Source of the DNA: Pseudomonas borbori
GTDB lineage: Bacteria > Pseudomonadota > Gammaproteobacteria > Pseudomonadales > Pseudomonadaceae
Assembly (NCBI RefSeq): GCF_900115555.1
Contig: NZ_FOWX01000022.1
Span: forward strand, 1 to 64,000
Reading direction: 5' to 3'
DNA: 64,000 bases
Shown: positions 53,175 to 62,378 of the stretch, piece after piece
Position numbering within the stretch: the stretch's first letter is position 1
How the letters are laid out: each line of letters begins with the position of its first letter
Made by a program: the position numbers and the translations under genes
Notes under the pieces: generated by a model
The model's database searches: none
Seen by the model: the letters and a program-made list of their open reading frames with translations, nothing else
What the model was told of the DNA's origin: nothing

Positions 53175-54032
53175 TTAGCTAAGGTCGCGGTGGCGAACCT
53201 GGACGTTTTTCAGAATGGGTTTCAGGGTTTCGCCCAGGCGATTGGCCAGGTAGACCGAGCGGTGATGCCCGCCCGTACAGCCGATCGCCACTGTGACGTA
53301 GGCGCGGTTGCTGGCGGCGAAGCGCGGCAGCCATTTCTTCAGGTAGGCGAGGATGTCCTGGAACATTTCTTCGACATCGGCCTGGGCCGCCAGGTAGTCG
53401 GCCACCGGCTGGTCGAGCCCGGAGAATTCGCGCAGGTCCGGTTTCCAGTAGGGGTTGGGCAGGCAGCGCACATCGAACACCAGGTCGGCGTCCACCGGCA
53501 TGCCGCGCTTGAAGCCGAACGACTCGACCAGAAAGGCCGTGCCCGGCTCCGGCTGATTGAGCAGGCGCAGTTTCAGGCTGTCGCGCAACTGGTACAGGTT
53601 GAGATGGGTGGTGTCGATTTTCAGGTCGGCCAGATCGGTGATCGGCCCGAGCAGCTGGCTTTCATCGGCGATGGCCTCGGCCAGCGAGCGGTATTCGTTG
53701 GTCAGCGGATGGCGGCGGCGGGTCTCGGAGAAACGTTTGAGCAGGGTTTCCTCATCGGCATCCAGGTAGATCACGTCGCACTTGATATGCCGCGCACGCA
53801 CCTCGTCGAGTATCTCCGGGAAGCGCTTGAGCTGGCTGGGCAGGTTGCGCGCATCGATCGATACGGCGACCTGCGGATGCAGCAGTTCGGTATCCTGCAG
53901 GGTGCGCTCCGCCAGTTCGGGGAGCAGGCCGGCCGGCAGGTTGTCGATGCAGTAGAAGCCGTTGTCCTCAAGGACGTCGAGGGCGGTGCTTTTGCCGGAG
54001 CCGGAGCGACCGCTGACGATGATCAGGCGCAT
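53175..54032 (-). CDS. rapZ: RapZ/YvcJ nucleotide-binding protein
   Basis: 285 residues. Walker A GRSGSGKS at 8-15, Walker B-like CDVIYLDADEETLLKRF, and the C-terminal IGCTGGHHRSVYLANRL motif. In enterobacteria RapZ binds glucosamine-6-phosphate and directs decay of the sRNA GlmZ; in pseudomonads the RNA partner is unclear. Conserved place between ptsN and ptsH. Confidence 0.95.
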   Translation of the reverse strand: MRLIIVSGRSGSGKSTALDVLEDNGFYCIDNLPAGLLPELAERTLQDTELLHPQVAVSIDARNLPSQLKRFPEILDEVRARHIKCDVIYLDADEETLLKRFSETRRRHPLTNEYRSLAEAIADESQLLGPITDLADLKIDTTHLNLYQLRDSLKLRLLNQPEPGTAFLVESFGFKRGMPVDADLVFDVRCLPNPYWKPDLREFSGLDQPVADYLAAQADVEEMFQDILAYLKKWLPRFAASNRAYVTVAIGCTGGHHRSVYLANRLGETLKPILKNVQVRHRDLS

Positions 54033-54034
54033 GG

Positions 54035-54508
54035 TCAGGCCCGGTTGAGCTGGCTTTGTACGTCCACCACGACCTGATACAGCGCATCGCTGCTCTGGGC
54101 CTGGCGCAAACGCTCGCGCACATCGCTGCGGTCGAGCATGCTGGCGATCTGGCGCAACAGTTCCAGGTGTTCGTCAGTGGCCGCTTCCGGCACCAGCAGG
54201 ACGAACAGCAGGTCGACAGGGGCGCCGTCGATGGCGTCGAAGTCCACTGCCGCATCCAGGCGCAGCAGGGCGCTGATCGGTGCGTTGCAACCCGGCAGGC
54301 GACAGTGCGGAATGGCGATGCCATTGCCGAAACCGGTCGAGCCGAGTTTTTCGCGGGCGATCAGGCTTTCGAAAATGTCTTGGCCGTCCAGGTCGGGCAG
54401 CTCGCGCGCCACCAGGTTGGCTATCTGTTCGAGTACACGTTTCTTACTGCCTCCCGGCACGTTCACCAGGGAACGGCCGGGGGTCAGGATATTTTCGAGT
54501 CGGATCAT
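54035..54508 (-). CDS. ptsN: Nitrogen-PTS EIIA component PtsN
   Basis: 157-residue EIIA-Ntr. The phospho-acceptor is His68 in GFGNGIAIPHCR. Regulatory phosphoprotein that affects K+ transport, carbon/nitrogen balance and sigma-54-linked functions. Two bases before rapZ and 15 bases after hpf. Confidence 0.95.
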   Translation of the reverse strand: MIRLENILTPGRSLVNVPGGSKKRVLEQIANLVARELPDLDGQDIFESLIAREKLGSTGFGNGIAIPHCRLPGCNAPISALLRLDAAVDFDAIDGAPVDLLFVLLVPEAATDEHLELLRQIASMLDRSDVRERLRQAQSSDALYQVVVDVQSQLNRA

Positions 54509-54523
54509 AGGAGGGAGGCGATC

Positions 54524-54832
54524 TCAGCGGGCCGTAGCGCCCTGCTGGCGGTCGAGCTGCTTTTCCTTGTGCTTGATGAGTTGACGGTCGAGTTTGTCGG
54601 TCAGTAGGTCGATGGCTGCGTACATGTCGTCGTGCTCGGCATTGGCGACCACTTCGCCGCCGGCGATATGCAGGGTCGCTTCGATTTTCTGCTTGAGCTT
54701 CTCGACTTGCATGGTGATTTGCACGTTGGTGATCTTGTCGAAATGGCGCTCCAATCGACCGAGTTTTTCGTCGATATAGTCGCGCAGGGGCTCGGTCACA
54801 TCCAGCTGGTGTCCACTGATGTTGACTTGCAT
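54524..54832 (-). CDS. hpf: Ribosome hibernation promoting factor (short form)
   Basis: 102-residue HPF/YfiA-like protein that binds 30S subunits and promotes 100S dimers with RMF in stationary phase. Starts MQVNISGHQLDVTEPLRDYI with AGGAGAAACG upstream; no long-HPF C-terminal domain. Contains the conserved VANAEHDDMYAAIDLLTDKL helix. Sits between rpoN and ptsN. Confidence 0.95.
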   Translation of the reverse strand: MQVNISGHQLDVTEPLRDYIDEKLGRLERHFDKITNVQITMQVEKLKQKIEATLHIAGGEVVANAEHDDMYAAIDLLTDKLDRQLIKHKEKQLDRQQGATAR

Positions 54833-55023
54833 ACCGTTTCTCCTTGTTGCCGCGTATGAGAGACAGGCTATCGGGCCTGCCACCGGAATACTCTGGCGTG
54901 AAAGACGTTGGCAAACCGAATCTGGCCCCGTCGCTCTTCGGGTCTTGGTCGTGAGGCTGCTAGCGAGAGAGCGAGGCCGGGTGCGGTATATGCCTTGTTT
55001 GCTGATCTTTCGTCTTGTAGCCC

Positions 55024-56532
55024 TTACATTAATCGCTTGCGCTCGCTGGAGGGCGCTATACCAAGCGATTCACGGTATTTTGCAACCGTGCGGCGGGCTA
55101 CTTGTATGCCTTGTGCCTCCAGTAAACCAGCGATCTTGCTGTCACTCAACGGCTTTTTTGCATTTTCCGCTGCGACCAGTTTTTTGATGATGGCGCGGAT
55201 CGCGGTCGACGAGCATTCGCCCCCTTCGGCGGTGCTGACGTGGCTGGAGAAGAAATATTTCAGCTCGTAAATACCGCGCGGGGTGTGCATGAATTTTTGC
55301 GTGGTGACCCGCGAAATGGTCGATTCATGCATGCCTACCGCTTCGGCGATGTCGTGCAGGACCAGGGGCTTCATCGCCTCGTCGCCGTAGTCGAGAAAGC
55401 CGCGCTGGTGCTCGACGATCTGGCTGGCGACCTTCATCAGGGTTTCGTTGCGGCTCTGCAGGCTCTTGATGAACCAGCGCGCTTCCTGCAACTGGTTGCG
55501 CATGAAGGTGTTGTCGGCACTGGAGTCGGCGCGTTTGACGAAGCCGGCGTACTGCGCGTTGACCCGCAGGCGCGGCATGGCTTCCTGGTTCAGCTCCACC
55601 AGCCAGCGCTCGTTGTGCTTGCGCACGATGACATCGGGCACCACGTATTCCGGCTCGCTCGACTCGATCTGCGAGCCGGGGCGCGGATTGAGGCTCTGGA
55701 TCAGTTCGATGACCTGGCGCAGTTCGTCTTCCTTGATTTTCATGCGGCGCATCAGCTGGCTGTAATCGCGGCTGCCGAGCAGGTCGAGGTAGTCGTTGGC
55801 CAGGCGCTGGGCCTCGGCCAGCCAGGGAGTCTTGGCGGGCAGCTGGCGCAGTTGCAGGAGCAGGCACTCGCGCAGGTCGCGGGCGGCAATGCCGGCCGGC
55901 TCGAACTGCTGGATGCGGTGCAGTACGGCTTCCACTTCGTCCAGTTCGATGTCCAGTTCCGGGTCGAAGGCGGCGACGACTTCCTCGAGGCTTTCTTCCA
56001 GATAGCCCTGGTAGTTGATGCAGTCGATCAGGGTGACCCCGATCAGCCGGTCCTTGTCGGACATCGGCACCAGGTTGAGCTGCCAGAGCAGGTGGCTCTG
56101 CAGGCTTTCGCCAGTCGAGGTGCGGGTGGTGAAGTCCCACTCGTCATCGTCGTTGCTCGGCAGGCTGCTGGCGCTGGTCTGGTAGACGTCTTCCCAGGCG
56201 GTGTCGACCGGCAGTTCGTTGGGAATGCGTTCGTTCCATTCGCCCTCTTCCAGGTTGTCCACGGTCTGTGGGGTTTCCTGGTGGCTGTTGTCCTGGTAGG
56301 ACTCTTCCTGCTGAGGGGCGGGCGTCGGGTTTTCGGCACCGTCGGCCAGGGGATTCGAGTTGTCGAAGTCGTCGCCGTCTTCTTCGCGCTCGAGCATCGG
56401 GTTGGACTCCAGGGCCTCCTGGATCTCTTGTTGCAGATCCAGGGTGGACAGTTGGAGTAGGCGAATGGCCTGTTGCAGCTGCGGGGTCATCGTCAGCTGC
56501 TGGCCCATTTTCAGGACTAGCGATGGTTTCAT
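55024..56532 (-). CDS. rpoN: RNA polymerase sigma-54 factor
   Basis: 502 residues. Region I is the Gln/Leu-rich activator-interaction part (MKPSLVLKMGQQLTMTPQLQ QAIRLLQLS). Region II is acidic (EREEDGDDFDNSNP). Region III carries core-binding and helix-turn-helix parts (HESTISRVTTQKFM). The RpoN box ARRTVAKYRESLGI is near the C-terminus. It needs AAA+ activators such as PilR, NtrC and FleR. The -24/-12 promoter in front of the pilin cassette of this window (4125-4140) should be one of its targets. Confidence 0.98.
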   Translation of the reverse strand: MKPSLVLKMGQQLTMTPQLQQAIRLLQLSTLDLQQEIQEALESNPMLEREEDGDDFDNSNPLADGAENPTPAPQQEESYQDNSHQETPQTVDNLEEGEWNERIPNELPVDTAWEDVYQTSASSLPSNDDDEWDFTTRTSTGESLQSHLLWQLNLVPMSDKDRLIGVTLIDCINYQGYLEESLEEVVAAFDPELDIELDEVEAVLHRIQQFEPAGIAARDLRECLLLQLRQLPAKTPWLAEAQRLANDYLDLLGSRDYSQLMRRMKIKEDELRQVIELIQSLNPRPGSQIESSEPEYVVPDVIVRKHNERWLVELNQEAMPRLRVNAQYAGFVKRADSSADNTFMRNQLQEARWFIKSLQSRNETLMKVASQIVEHQRGFLDYGDEAMKPLVLHDIAEAVGMHESTISRVTTQKFMHTPRGIYELKYFFSSHVSTAEGGECSSTAIRAIIKKLVAAENAKKPLSDSKIAGLLEAQGIQVARRTVAKYRESLGIAPSSERKRLM

Positions 56533-56665
56533 TGCAGACCTTATTTGCCGGCGTCTGTGCGCAATCCACTACAGGGCGCCGCAGCGCCACAAGGAAGCAA
56601 ATTATATGCCTGATCTACAGTGGTTTGCCTAGCTCTGGCTGCTGTTCGGTGGAGAAAAACCGCTG

Positions 56666-57391
56666 CTACAGGCGGAACTCGTGCCCCAGGTAGACGTCCT
56701 TGACCAGCTGGTTGGCCAGAATCGCGTCGGCATCGCCTTCGGCGATCAGTTGGCCATCGCTGACGATATAGGCGGTTTCGCAGATATCCAGGGTCTCGCG
56801 GACATTGTGGTCGGTGATCAGTACGCCGATGCCCTTGGCCTTGAGGTGGTGGATGATCTGCTTGATGTCGCCGACCGAAATCGGGTCGACGCCGGCGAAA
56901 GGTTCGTCGAGCAGGATGAATTTTGGCGCGGTGGCCAGGGCGCGGGCAATTTCCACGCGCCGGCGTTCGCCGCCGGACAGGCTCATGCCGAGGTTGTCGC
57001 GGATATGGCTGATATGGAACTCCTGCAACAGGCTTTCCAGCTCTTTGCGTCGGCTGGCCCGGTCCAGTTCCTTGCGCGTTTCGAGGATGGCCATGATGTT
57101 GTCGGCCACGCTGAGCTTGCGGAAAATCGAGGCTTCCTGCGGCAGGTAGCCGATCCCGGCGCGGGCGCGGCCGTGCATCGGCAGGTGGCTGACGTCGTGG
57201 TCGTCGATCAGGATGCGGCCCTGATCGGCCTGCACCAGGCCGACGATCATGTAGAAGCAGGTGGTCTTGCCCGCACCGTTGGGGCCGAGCAGGCCGACGA
57301 TCTGCCCGCTGTCGATGCTCAGGCTGACGTCGCGCACGACTTGGCGGCCTTTGTAACTCTTGGCCAGGTGCTGGGCTTTCAAAGTGGCCAT
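56666..57391 (-). CDS. lptB: LPS export ABC ATPase LptB
   Basis: 241-residue cytoplasmic ATPase that powers LptFG to extract LPS. Walker A GPNGAGKT at 36-43, signature LSGGERRRVEIARAL, Walker B FILLDEPFAGVDP, H-loop TDHNVRE. Two bases after lptA, 133 bases before rpoN, as in other gammaproteobacteria. Confidence 0.97.
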   Translation of the reverse strand: MATLKAQHLAKSYKGRQVVRDVSLSIDSGQIVGLLGPNGAGKTTCFYMIVGLVQADQGRILIDDHDVSHLPMHGRARAGIGYLPQEASIFRKLSVADNIMAILETRKELDRASRRKELESLLQEFHISHIRDNLGMSLSGGERRRVEIARALATAPKFILLDEPFAGVDPISVGDIKQIIHHLKAKGIGVLITDHNVRETLDICETAYIVSDGQLIAEGDADAILANQLVKDVYLGHEFRL

Positions 57392-57393
57392 TG

Positions 57394-57936
57394 CTACTGC
57401 GCCTGCTGTTCGGCTGGTGGGTTCTTCGGTTGGATCACCATGTCGATGCGTGGGCGCGGCGTGGTGATGTTGGTGCCTGTGGCGCGCCCGGCGTTGACGA
57501 TCTGGCGTTGGGTGTCATAGACGATTTTTTCGCCCTCGAAGGTATTGCCCTCCTGGATCACCTTGGCCTGGTCGATCAGTACGATGCGCTCATTGGCGGC
57601 GAAATACTGGATGGTCAGGCCGTAGGCCTTGACGATCTGCTTGTCTGCCGAGGGCTTCTGCTCGTAATAGGCAGGTTTGCCGACCGAGGTGAAAATCTCG
57701 ATGTCGCCCTGGGCGTTCTGGGTGATGGTCACGGTGTCGCCGGTGATCTTCAGGGTGCCCTGGGTGATGATCACGTCGCCGCGATAGACGGCGACGCCTT
57801 GGCGGTCATCGAGTTCGGCGCTGTCGGCCTGTACGCGGATCGGCTGCTCGCGGTCAGTGGGCAGCGCCCAGGCGCAAGCACTGCCGAGCGCGGCACTCAA
57901 GCTGAGCAGAAAGGGGAAGGTTTTAACGAACCTCAT
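57394..57936 (-). CDS. lptA: LPS periplasmic bridge protein LptA/LptH
   Basis: 180 residues. Signal peptide FPFLLSLSAALGSACAWA, then an OstA-like beta-jellyroll (QPIRVQADSAELDDRQGVAV, YRGDVIITQGTLKITGDTV) that polymerises into the periplasmic LPS bridge. Pseudomonas members are also named LptH. Overlaps the lptC 3' end by 14 bases. Confidence 0.95.
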   Translation of the reverse strand: MRFVKTFPFLLSLSAALGSACAWALPTDREQPIRVQADSAELDDRQGVAVYRGDVIITQGTLKITGDTVTITQNAQGDIEIFTSVGKPAYYEQKPSADKQIVKAYGLTIQYFAANERIVLIDQAKVIQEGNTFEGEKIVYDTQRQIVNAGRATGTNITTPRPRIDMVIQPKNPPAEQQAQ

Positions 57937-58492
57937 GCTGGCCTCTTACGTTGGACAGCAGGAGCATCCTGCCGTCATTCAAATACGCTTTCATTCCTTG
58001 TGCCGTGGTCACTCCGTTGGCCGCGACGATTCTAACGGCTTGCTCGGTCTGCGCATATTCTTTATCCGGGATTACGGTCAGGCGACTGGTGGTCAGGATG
58101 GTTGGGCGACCCTTGGCATCGGTGCGTTCGACGCGCACGCTGTCGATCAATTCCACTTGCTCGCCTGCCGGTGCCACTTCGGCGCGTTCGCTGCTCACCT
58201 TCCAGGGCAGTTCGGTGCCGCGATACAGGTGCAGGAAGGGGCTGGTCAGCAGGGTGATGTCGCTGCTCTTGATGTGCTCCAGCTTGTCGCTGGTCATCTG
58301 GTAATGCAGCTTGCCGTCGGCCTGGTATTGCACGGTGGTGGCGTTGACCACATAGAAGTCGATGGCGTTTTCGCTGCCGGGTCGTGCCGGACGCTCGGAG
58401 AAGCTGTCGGGGTTGATGTTCCAGTAGCCGACGGCGGCCAGCAGGGCGGCCGCGAAAGCGTAAAGGACGGGTGTCAGCAGTTTGCGCAGCAT
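57923..58492 (-). CDS. lptC: LPS export protein LptC
   Basis: 189-residue bitopic protein. One N-terminal helix (LLTPVLYAFAAALLAAVGYW) and a periplasmic jellyroll that receives LPS from LptF and passes it to LptA. Overlaps lptA and lies 9 bases after kdsC, so the Kdo and Lpt genes are one transcription block. Confidence 0.94.
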   Translation of the reverse strand: MLRKLLTPVLYAFAAALLAAVGYWNINPDSFSERPARPGSENAIDFYVVNATTVQYQADGKLHYQMTSDKLEHIKSSDITLLTSPFLHLYRGTELPWKVSSERAEVAPAGEQVELIDSVRVERTDAKGRPTILTTSRLTVIPDKEYAQTEQAVRIVAANGVTTAQGMKAYLNDGRMLLLSNVRGQHEVR

Positions 58493-58501
58493 AAATGGGC
58501 T

Positions 58502-59041
58502 CTACAGATAGGCGGCTTGGGCGGCGTCGAGGCTGCCTTGGGCGCGCATGATCAGCTCGCAGAATTCGCGCGCGGCGCCTTCGCCGCCGCGGGCCTGGGT
58601 CACGCCATGGGCATGCTGGCGCACAAAAGCGTCGGCGCTGGCGACCGCCATGCCCAGGCCGACCCGGCGGATTACCGGCAGATCCGGCAGGTCGTCGCCC
58701 AGGTAGGCAACGTGTTCGTAGCTTAGATCGAGTTCGCCGAGCAGTTCGTCGAGTACCACCAGCTTGTCTTCGCGACCCTGGTACAGGTGCTGGATGCCCA
58801 GGTTTTTCGCCCGGCGTTCGACCACCGGGGTGGTGCGTCCGCTGATGATCGCGGTGCGCACCCCCGAGGCGATCAGCATCTTGATGCCGTGGCCGTCGAG
58901 GGTGTTGAAGGTCTTGAACTCGCTGCCGTCGACCAGGAAGTAGAGTTTGCCGTCGGTGAGCACGCCGTCGACATCGAAAATCGCCAGCTTGATCGCCTGG
59001 GCGCGTTGTTGCAGGTCGAGGCTGGTCATTTCAGGGGGCAT
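58502..59041 (-). CDS. kdsC: 3-deoxy-D-manno-octulosonate-8-phosphate phosphatase
   Basis: 179-residue tetrameric HAD phosphatase that makes free Kdo for LPS. The catalytic nucleophile and acid are Asp23 and Asp25 in AIFDVDGVLTDG; the Ser/Thr motif is TAIISGRTTP and the late acidic pair is YLGDDLPDLPV. ATG 59041 overlaps the kdsD TGA by one base and has GGAG six bases upstream; a GTG one codon earlier is also in frame. Confidence 0.95.
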   Translation of the reverse strand: MPPEMTSLDLQQRAQAIKLAIFDVDGVLTDGKLYFLVDGSEFKTFNTLDGHGIKMLIASGVRTAIISGRTTPVVERRAKNLGIQHLYQGREDKLVVLDELLGELDLSYEHVAYLGDDLPDLPVIRRVGLGMAVASADAFVRQHAHGVTQARGGEGAAREFCELIMRAQGSLDAAQAAYL

Positions 59042-60015
59042 CACATTACTCCGGCGCGTAGCAGGTCGTGCATGTTCAGGGCGCCTATCGGGCGGTCGTC
59101 GCTGTCGACCACCACCAGGCCGCTGATCTTGTGGTCTTCCATGATCTTCAGGGCTTCGGCGGCGAGCATCTCCGCGCGGGCGGTCTTGCCGTGCACCGTC
59201 ATCACGTCATCGATCTTCGACTGACGCACGTCGATGCCGCGATCCAGGGTGCGGCGCAGGTCGCCATCGGTGAAGACCCCGGCCAGGCGGCCGTCCGACT
59301 CGGTGACCACGGTCATGCCCAGGCCTTTCTGGGTCATCTCCAGCAGGGCGTCACGCAGCGAGGTGCCGCGCTGCACGCTGGGCAGGCTGGCACCGGCATG
59401 CATGACATTCTCCACTTTCAGTAGCAGGCGTCGGCCCAGGGCGCCACCGGGGTGGGAGAAGGCAAAGTCTTCGGCGGTAAAGCCGCGGGCTTCCAGCAGG
59501 GCGATGGCCAGGGCGTCGCCGAGTACCAGGGAGGCGGTGGTGGAGGAGGTCGGTGCCAGGTTCAGCGGGCAGGCTTCCTGGGAAACGCGGGCATCCAGGT
59601 TGACTTCGGCGGCCTTGGCCAGTGCCGACTCGGGGTTGCCGGTCATGCTGATCAGGCAGATGCCGAGGCGCTTGATCAGCGGCAGCAGGGTGACGATTTC
59701 CGCCGTCGAGCCCGAGTTGGACAGGGCCAGCACCACGTCGTCGCGGGTGATCATGCCCATGTCGCCATGGCTGGCTTCGGCCGGGTGGACGAAGAAGGCG
59801 GTGGTGCCGGTGCTGGCCAGGGTGGCGGCGATCTTGTTGCCGATATGCCCCGATTTGCCCATGCCGACCACCACCACGCGGCCCTTGCTGGCCAGGATGA
59901 GCTCGCAGGCGCGAACGAAGTTGCTGTCGATGCGTGGCAGCAACTCTTCGATCGCCTCGAGTTCCAGGCGGATGGTGCGTTGTGCGGACTTGATCAGCTC
60001 GTTGGACTGGCTCAT
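59041..60015 (-). CDS. kdsD: Arabinose-5-phosphate isomerase
   Basis: About 324 residues. Converts ribulose-5-P to arabinose-5-P, the first Kdo step. SIS domain (VVVGMGKSGHIGNKIAATLA; HGDMGMITRDDVVLALSNSG) followed by two CBS domains (from about 205, ending near GALNMHDLLRAGVM). The start is uncertain: ATGs at 60015, 60027 and 60033 are in frame and none has a good ribosome site. A -10 element at 60052-60057 means the transcript probably starts near 60045, which rules out longer readings. Confidence 0.93.
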   Translation of the reverse strand: MSQSNELIKSAQRTIRLELEAIEELLPRIDSNFVRACELILASKGRVVVVGMGKSGHIGNKIAATLASTGTTAFFVHPAEASHGDMGMITRDDVVLALSNSGSTAEIVTLLPLIKRLGICLISMTGNPESALAKAAEVNLDARVSQEACPLNLAPTSSTTASLVLGDALAIALLEARGFTAEDFAFSHPGGALGRRLLLKVENVMHAGASLPSVQRGTSLRDALLEMTQKGLGMTVVTESDGRLAGVFTDGDLRRTLDRGIDVRQSKIDDVMTVHGKTARAEMLAAEALKIMEDHKISGLVVVDSDDRPIGALNMHDLLRAGVM

Positions 60016-60051
60016 GGCGTCTTTCATAGGCATGTCGAGTAAAAGGCGGGG

Positions 60052-60057
60052 ATTATA
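60052..60057 (-). promoter_or_regulatory. -10 element of the kdsD-lpt-rpoN block
   Basis: Reads TATAAT on the minus strand (CGCTATAATCCCC), 19-37 bases upstream of the three possible kdsD starts. The -35 region is weak (GTGAGC near 60075-60080). Confidence 0.55.
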
Positions 60058-60192
60058 GCGGGAAAGATCCGCTCGCTCACCTTTGAATCGTGCGGCTGGA
60101 CGGTTGGAGGCTGCATGCGGGCAAGTGTTCGGCCGTGTGCGCGGCGTTCTGTAAGCAAATGTTCGATCATGGGCAGGCCAATTCGGCAGTGC

Positions 60193-60198
60193 TATAGT
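60193..60198 (+). promoter_or_regulatory. Candidate -10 element of the mla operon
   Basis: TATAGT in GCTATAGTGCGCGG, about 90 bases before the mlaF ATG. No clear -35 hexamer. It is divergent from the kdsD promoter. Confidence 0.45.
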
Positions 60199-60287
60199 GC
60201 GCGGCCATTTTCGGCCGGTCCGGCAACTGCAGTGTCTTGGCAATGCTGGCGGGCGTCTTTCAGGGAGGCTGCACCCAAGGAGTCGAG

Positions 60288-61097
60288 ATGAGTGCCGAGC
60301 AACAGTACGCGGTCGAGCTGAAAAACCTCAGTTTTCAGCGCGGCGAGCGCGACATTTTCAAAGACATAGAGATTCGCATCCCGCGCGGCAAGGTCACCGG
60401 CATCATGGGGCCTTCCGGCTGCGGCAAGACCACGCTGTTGCGCCTGATCGGCGCGCAGCTCAGGCCGAGCAAGGGCGAGGTGTGGGTCAATGGGCTGAAC
60501 CTGCCGAGCCTCTCGCGCAGCGAGCTGTTCGACATGCGCAAGCAGATGGGCGTGCTGTTCCAGAGCGGCGCGCTGTTCACCGATCTCGATGTGTTCGAGA
60601 ACGTCGCTTTCCCGCTGCGCGTGCACACCCGGCTGCCTGACGAGATGATTCGCGACATCGTCCTGATGAAGTTGCAGGCGGTGGGCCTGCGGGGCGCCCT
60701 CGAGCTGATGCCGGATGAGCTGTCCGGCGGCATGAAGCGCCGCGTGGCGCTGGCGCGGGCGATTGCCCTGGATCCGCAGATTCTCATGTACGACGAGCCT
60801 TTCGTGGGCCAGGACCCGATTGCCATGGGGGTGCTGGTGCGCTTGATCCGTTTGCTCAGCGATGCCCTGGGCATCACCAGCATCGTGGTGTCCCACGACC
60901 TGGCGGAAACTGCCAGTATTGCCGACTACATCTACCTGGTGGGGGACACCAAGGTGCTCGGTCAGGGCACCCCGGACGAACTGATGAATTCGGATGACCC
61001 GCGGGTTCGCCAGTTCATGCAAGGCATTCCCGACGGGCCGGTACCGTTCCACTTTCCGGCGGCAGACTTCCGCGACGATCTATTGGGGGGGCGCTGA
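60288..61097 (+). CDS. mlaF: Phospholipid ABC transporter ATPase MlaF
   Basis: 269-residue ATPase of the MlaFEDB complex that keeps outer-membrane lipid asymmetry. Walker A GPSGCGKT at 41-48, signature LSGGMKRRVALARA, Walker B ILMYDEPFVGQDP, H-loop VSHDLAET. AGGAGT at 60278-60283 fixes ATG 60288. First gene of mlaFEDCB; its stop overlaps mlaE. Confidence 0.97.
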   Translation: MSAEQQYAVELKNLSFQRGERDIFKDIEIRIPRGKVTGIMGPSGCGKTTLLRLIGAQLRPSKGEVWVNGLNLPSLSRSELFDMRKQMGVLFQSGALFTDLDVFENVAFPLRVHTRLPDEMIRDIVLMKLQAVGLRGALELMPDELSGGMKRRVALARAIALDPQILMYDEPFVGQDPIAMGVLVRLIRLLSDALGITSIVVSHDLAETASIADYIYLVGDTKVLGQGTPDELMNSDDPRVRQFMQGIPDGPVPFHFPAADFRDDLLGGR

Positions 61098-61894
61098 TGC
61101 GCAAGACATCTACGCTCGAGCGGATTCGCCTGCTCGGTCGTGTCGGTATCGATGTGGTGGCCACGCTGGGGCGCTCGACGGTGTTTCTGCTGCGTGCGCT
61201 GTTCGGTCGGGGGACTGCCGGCAACCCCTTGCAGCTGACGATCAGGCAGCTGTACTCGGTAGGCGTGATGTCTCTGGCGATCATCGTGGTCTCGGGGATT
61301 TTTATCGGTATGGTCCTGTCGTTGCAGGGGTTCAATATCCTGTCCGACTACGGCTCGGAACAGGCGGTCGGGCAGATGGTCGCCCTGACCTTGTTGCGTG
61401 AGCTCGGTCCGGTGGTCACCGCCTTGTTGTTCGCCGGGCGCGCGGGTTCCGCATTGACCGCGGAAATCGGCAACATGAAATCCACCGAGCAATTGTCCAG
61501 CCTGGAAATGATCGGTGTCGATCCGCTCAAGTACATCATTGCGCCGCGCCTGTGGGCCGGCTTCATCTCGATGCCGTTGCTCGCCGTGATCTTCAGCGTG
61601 GTCGGTATCTGGGGCGGGGCGATGGTCGCCGTCGACTGGCTCGGAGTTTATGAAGGCTCGTTCTGGTCCAACATGCAAAATAGCGTCTCGTTCCGAGAGG
61701 ACGTGCTCAATGGTGTGATCAAAAGCATCGTTTTCGGCTTTGTCGTGACCTGGATCGCCGTTTTTCAGGGTTATGACTGTGAGCCGACTTCGGAAGGCAT
61801 CAGCCGTGCCACCACAAAAACAGTGGTTTACGCCTCGCTCGCCGTGCTGGGGCTGGACTTTATTCTGACCGCTTTGATGTTTGGAGACTTCTGA
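61097..61894 (+). CDS. mlaE: Phospholipid transporter permease MlaE
   Basis: 265-residue permease with the N-terminal interfacial helix and five transmembrane helices of the MlaE/YrbE family. Core segments: LYSVGVMSLAIIVVSGIFIG, LRELGPVVTALLFAGRAGSA and EIGNMKSTEQLSSLEMIGVD. Overlaps mlaF and mlaD by one base each. Confidence 0.96.
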   Translation: MRKTSTLERIRLLGRVGIDVVATLGRSTVFLLRALFGRGTAGNPLQLTIRQLYSVGVMSLAIIVVSGIFIGMVLSLQGFNILSDYGSEQAVGQMVALTLLRELGPVVTALLFAGRAGSALTAEIGNMKSTEQLSSLEMIGVDPLKYIIAPRLWAGFISMPLLAVIFSVVGIWGGAMVAVDWLGVYEGSFWSNMQNSVSFREDVLNGVIKSIVFGFVVTWIAVFQGYDCEPTSEGISRATTKTVVYASLAVLGLDFILTALMFGDF

Positions 61895-62364
61895 TGCAAA
61901 ACCGCACACTGGAGATTGGTGTCGGCCTGTTCCTGTTGGCCGGGTTATTGGCCCTGCTGTTGCTGGCGTTGCGCGTCAGTGGTCTGACCGTGGGCGGCAG
62001 CGGCGATACATACAAGGTGTATGCGCACTTTGACAATATCGCCGGTCTAACCGTACGGGCCAGGGTGACCATGGCCGGGGTGACCATAGGTAAAGTGACC
62101 GCCATCGACCTGGATCGCGACAGCTACACCGGACGCGTCACCCTGTTGCTGGATGACAGCGTGGACAACCTGCCCATCGATTCGACCGCATCGATCCTGA
62201 CTGCCGGTTTGCTCGGCGAGAAGTACGTCGGCATCAGTGTTGGCGGTGACGAAGAGGTGCTCGTCGAGGGCGGTACCATCTACGACACCCAGTCGTCGCT
62301 GGTGCTGGAAGACCTGATCGGTAAATTTCTGCTCAATTCGGTCAATAAAGACGAAGCCAAATAA
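61894..62364 (+). CDS. mlaD: MCE-domain lipid-binding protein MlaD
   Basis: 156 residues. One N-terminal helix (IGVGLFLLAGLLALLLLALR), then one MCE domain (about 37-115: DTYKVYAHFDNIAGLTVRAR, VTMAGVTIGKV, LLGEKYVGISVGG). It forms the hexameric periplasmic ring over MlaE. Tail: LVLEDLIGKFLLNSVNKDEA. Confidence 0.96.
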   Translation: MQNRTLEIGVGLFLLAGLLALLLLALRVSGLTVGGSGDTYKVYAHFDNIAGLTVRARVTMAGVTIGKVTAIDLDRDSYTGRVTLLLDDSVDNLPIDSTASILTAGLLGEKYVGISVGGDEEVLVEGGTIYDTQSSLVLEDLIGKFLLNSVNKDEAK

Positions 62365-62378
62365 TGAGGGCTCCCACC